Source: Dehalococcoidia bacterium | GTDB lineage: Bacteria; Chloroflexota; Dehalococcoidia; Dehalococcoidales; BS750m-G39 | Assembly (NCBI GenBank): GCA_030615425.1 | Contig: JAUWZG010000032.1 | Coordinates: forward strand, 1-12,249 | Reading direction: 5' to 3' | DNA length: 12,249 nucleotides | In this document: positions 7,020 through 12,249 of the stretch, one piece after another | How positions within the stretch are numbered: position 1 is the stretch's first letter | How the letters are laid out: each line of letters opens with the position of its first letter | The notes under the pieces: model-generated | The model's database searches: none | Told to the model about the DNA's origin: nothing | Seen by the model: the letters and a program-made list of their open reading frames with translations, nothing else | Translations under genes and position numbers: made by a program

Positions 7020-7093
7020 CGTCCCTGGAGGGATTCGAACCCACGACCCGCTGCTTAGAAGGCAGCCGCTCTGTCCAACTGAGCTACAGGGAC
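7020..7093 (-). tRNA. tRNA-Arg(TCT)
   Basis: The minus strand folds into a complete 74-nt cloverleaf. GTCCCTG pairs with CAGGGAC for a perfect 7-bp acceptor stem. The D stem is GCTC/GAGC. The anticodon stem is GCTGC/GCAGC with loop CTTCTAA, giving anticodon TCT, which reads AGA and AGG arginine codons. The T loop is TTCGAAT. The discriminator base is G, and CCA is not encoded (CTA follows), so CCA must be added by nucleotidyltransferase. One oddity is a T-T mismatch at the second pair of the T stem (GTGGG/CCCTC). Confidence 0.95.
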
Positions 7094-7110
7094 AAGCCAT
7101 CTATTACTCA

Positions 7111-7140
7111 AATGTAGCACGAGGCACAGGCAAAGGTCAA
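7111..7140 (-). promoter_or_regulatory. Promoter of tRNA-Arg
   Basis: On the minus strand, TTGACC (7140-7135, 5 of 6 to consensus) and TACATT (7116-7111, 4 of 6) are separated by 18 bp. The predicted start is near 7104, about 11 nt before the mature tRNA 5' end. Confidence 0.5.
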
Positions 7141-7158
7141 GATGATTCTGGGTTAGCC

Positions 7159-7188
7159 TTGACAATCATTGAGCCACATTGCTAGTAT
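7159..7188 (+). promoter_or_regulatory. Promoter of dxs
   Basis: A perfect TTGACA -35 (7159-7164) and TAGTAT (7183-7188, 4 of 6) are 18 bp apart. The start would be near 7195, leaving about 35 nt of leader before the proposed dxs start. It diverges from the tRNA-Arg promoter within the 7094-7229 spacer. Confidence 0.6.
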
Positions 7189-7229
7189 GAGGTCAACTCC
7201 CCAATCCGGTTAGTGAGCAGGTAATAACG

Positions 7230-9086
7230 CTGAAACTATTAGACAGAATAGATAATCCCGCAGATTTGAAAGGGCTGACAAAAGAGGAGCTCGGGCAACT
7301 GGCTGCTGAGATTAGGCAGGAGCTGGTGACTACAGTAACTGCTAACGGAGGTCATCTGGCTTCTAATCTGGGTGCAGTTGAACTTACTATAGCCTTACAT
7401 CGTGTGTTTGATAGCCCACGGGATAAGATTATCTGGGATGTGGGACATCAAAGCTATGTCCACAAACTGCTCACTGGCAGAAGACAGCGCTTTGCCTCTC
7501 TTCGCCAATATGGAGGGCTTTCCGGTTTTACCAGCCGCAGCGAGAGTGAGCATGACCCGTTTGGTGCTGGTCATGCCAGCACCTCTGTTTCTGCCGCCCT
7601 TGGCATGGCTGTCGCCCGTGACCTTTCCAGCGATGACTACCAGGTGATTGCCATTATCGGCGACGGGGCTATAACCGGAGGGATGGCCCTTGAGGCGCTA
7701 AACCAGGTAGGACACCTGGGTTCCAGAATTTGCGTGATTCTAAATGATAACGGGATGTCAATTTCGCCCACTGTTGGTGCCATAGCCAAACTCTTGAGCC
7801 GGGTGCGGTTTGACTACCGCTACCGCTGGGCAGAAAAGGAGAGCAAACGGGTGCTGGATGTTCTCCCCTGGGGCAAACGGATATGGCAAGCAGGCCAGCG
7901 GCTTACAAGAGGATTCAGGGGCTTAATTATCCCCACCGCGCTCTGGGAGGAACTCGGTTTTGCTTACATGGGACCTATCAACGGCCATGACATTGCTGAA
8001 CTGGAAAAAGCCCTTACCCAGGCACGGGATTACCGCTTGAAGCCAACCTTTGTTCATGTTATTACCACCAAGGGCAAAGGCTATCTTCCGGCAGAGGGTG
8101 ATGCTGTTTATTTTCATGGTGTGCCGGTTAAGAGCACAAGCACTAAGGTAATACCAAGTTACAGCGAGGTATTTGCTCAGACTGTGCTCCGCCTGGCTCG
8201 CGAAAATCCCAGGCTGTTGGCAGTTACCCCGGCTATGCCTGAGGGAAATTTTCTGAGCATAGTTGAGGCTGAATTTCCACAGCGAGTGTTTGATGTGGGA
8301 ATCTGTGAGCAGCACGCCGTTACCTTCGCCGCTGGGCTGGCAGCACAGGGTTTCATACCTATTGTGGCTATATACTCCACTTTCCTACAGCGCGCTTTTG
8401 ACCAGCTTATACATGATGTTTGCCTTCAGGATTTGCCCGTTATTTTTGCTATCGACCGCAGTGGCATTGTTGGCGAAGATGGCAAGACGCATCAGGGAAC
8501 TTTTGATATCTCCTATCTAATATTTGTTCCTAATTTGATAGTATCTGCACCTAAGGATGAGAATGAGCTTCAGCACTTGCTCTATACAGCAGTGAAGTCA
8601 AAACATCCTATGGCGATACGATACCCCCGAGGTTCTGGTTTTGGGGTAGAATTGGACCCGGTGTTGCATGAGATTCCCATAGGTAAGGGAGAAATAGTAA
8701 GGGATGGCAAAGATGCCGTCATATTAGCTATAGGAACTACTGTGGCTCCGGCTGTTGAGGCAGCCCAGGAGCTAGCTGCCAACGGAATTGAGGCTACAGT
8801 GGTTAACGCCCGTTTTGCCAAGCCGCTGGACTCTGAACTTATAATAGACTTGGCTAGTCGTATTAAGCGTTTGGTTACAGTTGAGGAGAATGCTCTCAGC
8901 GGTGGCTTCGGCAATAGTGTCGCTGACCTTCTTCAAAAATCGGGCATTAATGATATTCGGGTAAAAAGCATTGGTATCCCTGATGAATTCGTGGAGCAGG
9001 GCACTCAAGCTATCCTCCGTTCCAAGTATGGTCTTGATGCTGAAGGAATAGCTAAACAGGTCCTGGGGTTATTTCCCAGCCCCTGA
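7230..9086 (+). CDS. dxs: 1-deoxy-D-xylulose-5-phosphate synthase
   Basis: DXS joins pyruvate and glyceraldehyde 3-phosphate, with thiamine diphosphate and Mg, to make DXP, the first step of the MEP isoprenoid pathway. Counting from 7230 (618 residues, the usual DXS length), visible motifs are HQSYVH (H73), the ThDP/Mg motif GDGAITGG (144-151) with N172 in LNDNGMS, and the catalytic glutamate E360 in ICEQHAV. The C-terminal transketolase domain ends near 618. The first canonical start in frame is TTG at 7266, but the preceding codons encode LKLLDRIDNPADLKGL, which is conserved family sequence, and TTG has no ribosome site. The frame is open back to 7191 with no ATG, GTG or TTG. I therefore place the start at CTG 7230, 7 nt after AGGT. 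The family assignment is certain; the start is not. Confidence 0.93.
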   Translation: MKLLDRIDNPADLKGLTKEELGQLAAEIRQELVTTVTANGGHLASNLGAVELTIALHRVFDSPRDKIIWDVGHQSYVHKLLTGRRQRFASLRQYGGLSGFTSRSESEHDPFGAGHASTSVSAALGMAVARDLSSDDYQVIAIIGDGAITGGMALEALNQVGHLGSRICVILNDNGMSISPTVGAIAKLLSRVRFDYRYRWAEKESKRVLDVLPWGKRIWQAGQRLTRGFRGLIIPTALWEELGFAYMGPINGHDIAELEKALTQARDYRLKPTFVHVITTKGKGYLPAEGDAVYFHGVPVKSTSTKVIPSYSEVFAQTVLRLARENPRLLAVTPAMPEGNFLSIVEAEFPQRVFDVGICEQHAVTFAAGLAAQGFIPIVAIYSTFLQRAFDQLIHDVCLQDLPVIFAIDRSGIVGEDGKTHQGTFDISYLIFVPNLIVSAPKDENELQHLLYTAVKSKHPMAIRYPRGSGFGVELDPVLHEIPIGKGEIVRDGKDAVILAIGTTVAPAVEAAQELAANGIEATVVNARFAKPLDSELIIDLASRIKRLVTVEENALSGGFGNSVADLLQKSGINDIRVKSIGIPDEFVEQGTQAILRSKYGLDAEGIAKQVLGLFPSP

Positions 9087-9103
9087 TTTCAATTATTTAT
9101 TCA

Positions 9104-9132
9104 TTGGCAAGGGATGTGCGGCTTTGTATATA
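9104..9132 (+). promoter_or_regulatory. Candidate pgk promoter
   Basis: TTGGCA (9104-9109, 5 of 6) and TATATA (9127-9132, 4 of 6) are 17 bp apart, predicting a start at about 9139. That places the 9152-9185 hairpin inside the pgk leader. The alternative is that pgk is transcribed by read-through or from a promoter I cannot see in the 27 bases after the hairpin. Confidence 0.4.
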
Positions 9133-9151
9133 AATGAAAGCCAAGTTAGAG

Positions 9152-9185
9152 ATATCAGGTGTCTGAGCTTACACCTGATATTTTT
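9152..9185 (+). terminator. Strong intrinsic terminator between dxs and pgk
   Basis: ATATCAGGTGT (9152-9162) and ACACCTGATAT (9171-9181) form a perfect 11-bp stem around an 8-nt loop, followed by a T tract (9181-9185). It lies 65 nt after the dxs stop and 27 nt before the pgk ATG. It should end the dxs transcript. If the upstream pgk promoter is real, it could also attenuate pgk. Confidence 0.8.
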
Positions 9186-9212
9186 GTATTCGAGCCATAG
9201 ATAGGGAGAAGG

Positions 9213-10406
9213 ATGAATAAGCTGACAATCAGAGATATAGACGTTGGCAGCAAAAGGGTCCTGGTGAGGGCTGACTTCAATGTTCCTCTGGACGGAGAGA
9301 CAGGGGCTATTACTGATGATAGCCGTATCCAAGCCACGCTGCCTACTATCAAACATCTTATTGACCGCAGGGCTAGGGTTATTCTGTGCTCACATCTGGG
9401 ACGACCAAAGGGAAAGGTAGTTGAAAAACTACGATTAGCCGTTGTTGCCAAACGCCTGTCGCAGATTCTCGGTCAGCCAGTGGCAGTCGCCACCGACAGT
9501 ATTAGCTCCGGGGTAGAGAAGGCGGTAGAAAAATTGAAGCCGGGCGATGTTTTACTTCTGGAAAATATCCGCTTTCACCCCGAGGAGGAAGCCAACGATA
9601 CCTCTTTTGCTCAAGCCTTGGCCCGCTTAGCTGATATATATGTAAATGATGCCTTCGGTGCCAGTCACCGGTCTCATGCTTCCATAGTGGGCGTTGCCAA
9701 TTATCTGCCGGCAGTGGCTGGGTTACTGGTGGAGAAGGAAATCAAGGTCCTGGAGGGTATTTTAGCTAATCCAGGTCATCCCTTCGCCGAACTGGCTGGT
9801 GGTGCCAAGGTGAGTGACAAGATAAGCGTATTGGAAAATATCATGGATAAGGTAGACTATCTGCTGATTGGTGGCAGCATGGCAGCCACCTTCTTAAAGG
9901 CTAAATCCTATCAGGTAGGCACATCCCTGGTAGAAAGTGATAAAATAGAGTTGGCGGCTAAGCTGATGAAAGAGGCAGCCCAGCGAGAGGTGCGCTTGAT
10001 ACTGCCGGTTGACGTGGTTGTTGCTGCTGAAGCGAGTGCTGAATCCAAAGCTAAGATAGTATCGGTAGGGGAAATACCGCCGGAGTGGAGAATTGTGGAT
10101 ATCGGTCCTCAGACTATCAGTAACTTCTCCGAAGAATTACGCCGGTGTAAGACAATCTTCTGGAACGGGCCTATGGGCATATACGAGATAGCTCAATTTG
10201 CTCAGGGTACGCAAGCCATGGCCAGGCTTTTAGCCGGTCTTGAGGCTACCACTATTATTGGAGGAGGCTCTACCGCTGAGGCAGTAACTGAGATGAAACT
10301 AGCTAATAAGATGACTTTTGTCTCTACCGGGGGCGGTGCCTCACTCAGATTCTTGGGTGGCAAAACGTTGCCCGGTGTGGAGGCATTGCTCAATAGGGAG
10401 GTCTAA
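9213..10406 (+). CDS. pgk: Phosphoglycerate kinase
   Basis: This cytoplasmic glycolytic enzyme transfers phosphate between 1,3-bisphosphoglycerate and ADP, producing ATP in glycolysis and running in reverse in gluconeogenesis. The 397 residues are full length for bacterial PGK. N-domain substrate motifs are RADFNVPLDG, SHLGRPKG, LLLENIRFHPEEE and VNDAFGASHRSHAS. The hinge and C-domain nucleotide motifs are AGGAKVSDK, GGSMAATFLKA, FWNGPMGIYE, IIGGGSTAEAV and STGGGASLRFLGG. The ATG at 9213 follows AGGGAGAAGG. The next gene begins 5 bp after its stop and uses a ribosome site inside the pgk end, so the pair is translationally close and surely co-transcribed. Nothing in the sequence is unusual for the family. 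Confidence 0.97.
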   Translation: MNKLTIRDIDVGSKRVLVRADFNVPLDGETGAITDDSRIQATLPTIKHLIDRRARVILCSHLGRPKGKVVEKLRLAVVAKRLSQILGQPVAVATDSISSGVEKAVEKLKPGDVLLLENIRFHPEEEANDTSFAQALARLADIYVNDAFGASHRSHASIVGVANYLPAVAGLLVEKEIKVLEGILANPGHPFAELAGGAKVSDKISVLENIMDKVDYLLIGGSMAATFLKAKSYQVGTSLVESDKIELAAKLMKEAAQREVRLILPVDVVVAAEASAESKAKIVSVGEIPPEWRIVDIGPQTISNFSEELRRCKTIFWNGPMGIYEIAQFAQGTQAMARLLAGLEATTIIGGGSTAEAVTEMKLANKMTFVSTGGGASLRFLGGKTLPGVEALLNREV

Positions 10407-10411
10407 CTATA

Positions 10412-11617
10412 ATGGATAGTTTAAATTTAATAAAGGAAATTTCCAGGCCTTCCCCTACCAAGATTGTGTTAGTGGTTCTTGATGGCGTGGGTGGATTGCC
10501 CAGCCCAAAAACGGGCAAGACAGAGCTGGAGACAGCCAATACCCCGAACCTCGACCAGCTAGCAAGCCAAGGCATATGCGGTCTTATTGACCCGGTGAGC
10601 CCGGGAATAACCCCTGGTAGCACCCCGGGGCACCTGGCTCTATTTGGTTATGACCCGCTTAAGTTTAGCATCGGTCGGGGGGTGCTGGAGGCAATAGGGG
10701 TTGACTTTGACCTGAAGCCGGGAGATATAGCCGCCCGGGGTAACTTCTGCACTGTAGATGAGGCTGGACTGGTCACTGACCGCAGAGCAGGGCGTATCTC
10801 CACTGAGAAGTGCACCGGGCTATGCCAGTTGCTAGACGGATTGACCATAGAGGGAGTTAAACTCCTTGTTTGCCCGGTGAGGGAGCATCGCTTTGTCGCC
10901 GTGTTTCGGGGAAAGGGACTAACTCCTGAGGTCAGCGATTCTGACCCCCAGCAGGTAGGGGTGGCACCAAAGGCAGTCGCTGCCCTGAAGCCGCCGGCTG
11001 ACATGATGGCTAAAATTGCCAATGAATTTATAGCTCAAGCCAAGAAAGTCTTGGCTAAGCACTATCCAGCCAATATGGTGCTGCTGCGCGGCTTCTCCCA
11101 GCGACCACAACTTCCCACCATGGGTGAAATCTATAAGTTAAAGCCAGCAGCCATCGCCGGTTATCCTATGTATCGGGGATTGGCTAAATTAGTCGGGATG
11201 CAGGTTCTGGAAACCGGCGCCGCCGTCACCGAGGAGTTTGCCACTTTAAAACAGAACTATGCCGATTACGACTTCTTCTTCTTACACATAAAGGGGCCTG
11301 ATTCCGCTGGCGAGGATGGCGACTTTGACCGCAAGGCCAGGATTATAGAAGAGGTTGATAAGGCTCTACCCAGCCTGACCAGCCTTACCCCCGATGTCAT
11401 TGTGGTTACTGGTGACCACTCAACACCAGCCTTGCTTAAAGGACATAGCTGGCACCCCGTGCCCATTCTTTTATATTCTAAGTGGTGCCGTCCGGATAGA
11501 GTAAATGAGTTTTCTGAGGCAGCTTGTCTCTCTGGAGGGCTGGGACGATTTCCCGCTACACAGATTATGCCTTTGGCGATGGCTAACGCTCTGAAGCTGA
11601 CTAAATTTGGTGCCTAG
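10412..11617 (+). CDS. apgM: 2,3-bisphosphoglycerate-independent phosphoglycerate mutase, archaeal type
   Basis: This enzyme interconverts 3- and 2-phosphoglycerate, the step after PGK. The 401 residues match the archaeal-type (aPGAM) branch of the alkaline phosphatase superfamily rather than the about 510-residue bacterial GpmI. Metal ligand D24 lies in LVVLDGVGG. The nucleophile is S70 in GSTPGHLALFGYDP, and GRGVLEAIG follows. The C-terminal metal site is seen in HIKGPDSAGEDGD, VVTGDHSTPALLKGHSWHPVP, and the protein ends with the typical KLTKFGA. The ATG at 10412 has AGGGAGGT (10395-10402) 9 nt upstream, within the pgk coding end. No terminator is visible after the stop; a tRNA 3' fragment begins one base beyond it. 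Confidence 0.95.
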   Translation: MDSLNLIKEISRPSPTKIVLVVLDGVGGLPSPKTGKTELETANTPNLDQLASQGICGLIDPVSPGITPGSTPGHLALFGYDPLKFSIGRGVLEAIGVDFDLKPGDIAARGNFCTVDEAGLVTDRRAGRISTEKCTGLCQLLDGLTIEGVKLLVCPVREHRFVAVFRGKGLTPEVSDSDPQQVGVAPKAVAALKPPADMMAKIANEFIAQAKKVLAKHYPANMVLLRGFSQRPQLPTMGEIYKLKPAAIAGYPMYRGLAKLVGMQVLETGAAVTEEFATLKQNYADYDFFFLHIKGPDSAGEDGDFDRKARIIEEVDKALPSLTSLTPDVIVVTGDHSTPALLKGHSWHPVPILLYSKWCRPDRVNEFSEAACLSGGLGRFPATQIMPLAMANALKLTKFGA

Positions 11618-11618
11618 C

Positions 11619-11642
11619 GTTCAAGTCCCCTTAGGTCCACCA
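11619..11642 (+). other. Orphan tRNA 3' end (T loop, acceptor strand, CCA), candidate attachment-site remnant
   Basis: The bases GTTCAAGTCC, CCTTAGGTCC and ACCA run together here. They have the form of a tRNA from the T loop (TTCAAGT) through the 3' acceptor strand (TAGGTCC), discriminator A and encoded CCA. Bacterial tRNA-Ile and some tRNA-Ala genes end in closely similar sequence. The 5' part of a tRNA is absent: upstream is the intact end of the mutase gene, and the bases before TTC cannot form a T stem with CCCCT. Such 3' fragments are typical of elements integrated at tRNA genes. Confidence 0.55.
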
Positions 11643-11768
11643 ATCGGTTAGGCAATTTCTTCACCACGAATTAGTTGCGGTTTATTCTTCAGAGTTCGGA
11701 GAACCCCCATTTCCGTTCGTAAAGTTGGTAATTGTATTACGTCAAATTGTACTTATTTCGGTATTCCT
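11643..11768. other. Non-coding spacer after the tRNA fragment
   Basis: I see no gene, promoter or convincing terminator in these 126 bases, which lie between two convergent genes. The stretch is more AT-rich than the flanking mutase gene. The heptamer AATTGTA occurs twice, close together, near 11731-11750. Confidence 0.4.
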
Positions 11769-12158
11769 TTATGTTGTTTTTCGTCGTCCTTTGAGAAATA
11801 TAACCAAACCGCCAGCAGTTGCTATAATAAACACCCAAAGAGCCGAAATCGCGATGAAGAAAGAGACGGGCTCTTCTGTTTCGGACAGACCGTATAGTAC
11901 ATTGTGCACAACGGTACCAACAATACCCCCCGCGAACGATATTCCGGCTACTAGCAGGGATGCTTTCAGCATTTTCAAACGTCTTTCGGCTATCTTTGGT
12001 TCCACCTGGTCATGGAATAGATTAGCTTTCTTTTTCCGAACCATCCATACCAAGTATATCCAGACCGCTATTGCAGCGCCCGTAGTTAACATAGTCATCC
12101 AAATCGCCGCCGCTATCCCAAATACAACGATTATTCCGATTAATAATTTTTTTTTCAT
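11769..12158 (-). CDS. Small multi-pass membrane protein of unknown function
   Basis: This 129-residue protein has four hydrophobic segments: about 4-20, 22-40, 65-85 and 98-120. A basic, polar cytoplasmic stretch (VRKKKANLFHDQVEPKIAERR) lies in the middle, and the C-terminus is basic (KGRRKTT). There is no cleavable signal or catalytic motif. I cannot assign a function. Small membrane proteins with this layout, including a TVVHNVLYGLSETEEPV-like loop, are ones I associate with Dehalococcoidia genomes, which is recollection rather than a search. The ATG at 12158 has only a weak GGGGAC upstream, and the promoter would lie in the poly-G stretch. It lies beyond the orphan tRNA end, so it may belong to an integrated element. 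Confidence 0.65.
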   Translation of the reverse strand: MKKKLLIGIIVVFGIAAAIWMTMLTTGAAIAVWIYLVWMVRKKKANLFHDQVEPKIAERRLKMLKASLLVAGISFAGGIVGTVVHNVLYGLSETEEPVSFFIAISALWVFIIATAGGLVIFLKGRRKTT

Positions 12159-12169
12159 TGTCCCCGCCG

Positions 12170-12249
12170 GCCGGTGGGGGGGGGGCGGGTGGGGGGGGGG
12201 GGGGGGGGGGACGCCGGGGGGGGGGGGGGGGGGTGTTGGATTTGTGGGG
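12170..12249. repeat. Poly-G low-complexity contig end, probably artefact
   Basis: The last 80 bases are almost all G, with runs of 10 to about 20, and end in TGTTGGATTTGTGGGG. Nothing comparable occurs elsewhere in this roughly 50% GC window. This is the usual appearance of low-quality terminal sequence rather than a biological repeat. Confidence 0.7.

Noticed and set aside
6674..7117. A 147-codon plus-strand frame
   Set aside because: It runs antisense through the integrase remnant, the terminator hairpin and the whole tRNA-Arg, so it is chance coding.
7213..7224. GTG at 7213 as the dxs start
   Set aside because: It is out of frame with dxs and reaches a TAA after two further codons (GTG AGC AGG TAA).
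7923..8315. A 130-codon minus-strand frame inside dxs
   Set aside because: It is a shadow of the transketolase-like coding sequence with no recognisable domain.
9155..9451. A 98-codon minus-strand frame across the terminator and pgk start
   Set aside because: It is antisense to conserved pgk motifs and has no independent support.
12170..12249. G-quadruplex or telomere-like function for the poly-G end
   Set aside because: The runs lack regular repeat units and sit only at the contig edge, so an artefact is more likely.
1..12249. CRISPR array, rRNA, riboswitch or complete insertion sequence
   Set aside because: I found no regularly spaced repeats, rRNA-like sequence, known riboswitch core, or transposase with terminal inverted repeats.

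Overview
The window looks like a contig end from an uncultured anaerobic bacterium, most likely a member of Chloroflexota class Dehalococcoidia. That placement is inference from gene content: an HdrA-type flavoprotein fused to a GltD-like module, a GAF/HisKA_3 sensor kinase with a LuxR-type regulator, an archaeal-type phosphoglycerate mutase, and a small multi-pass membrane protein of a kind I associate with that class. No marker gene is present to prove it.

Left part (1-3673, minus strand): an apparent three-gene operon, read right to left. It encodes a small cysteine-rich CW-motif protein, a SAM-dependent methyltransferase-like protein, and a large HdrA protein with a complete GltD/NfnB-type NAD(P)H oxidoreductase inserted in it. 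The HdrA gene is open from 2673 to the window edge (891 codons, no stop), so it is partial. It is the dominant real gene of the first 2.7 kb; plus-strand reading frames there are shadows.

Middle (3674-6153, plus strand): across a divergent promoter region lies a two-component system. A NarL/LuxR response regulator with a GTG start is followed 10 bp later by a membrane-anchored GAF histidine kinase. Its position suggests, without proving, that it controls the HdrA operon. The kinase carries a CPTC motif near its first membrane helix.

Accessory scar (6154-7093): a 59-codon ORF behind an extended -10 element that would give a leaderless mRNA meets a 3'-truncated tyrosine recombinase on the opposite strand, and both break at about 6500-6515. 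Next come an intrinsic terminator and a tRNA-Arg(TCT). The order integrase remnant, then tRNA 3' end, is that of an old integrated element.

Right part (7094-11617, plus strand): housekeeping metabolism. dxs (first step of the MEP isoprenoid pathway) has a consensus -35 promoter but no ATG/GTG/TTG at the start expected from homology. It is closed by a strong terminator. pgk and the archaeal-type phosphoglycerate mutase then form a two-gene glycolytic operon.

Right edge (11618-12249): one base after the mutase stop codon is an orphan tRNA 3' end (T-loop through CCA), which looks like an attachment-site remnant. It is followed by a small membrane protein on the minus strand and about 80 bases of poly-G that are probably artefactual.
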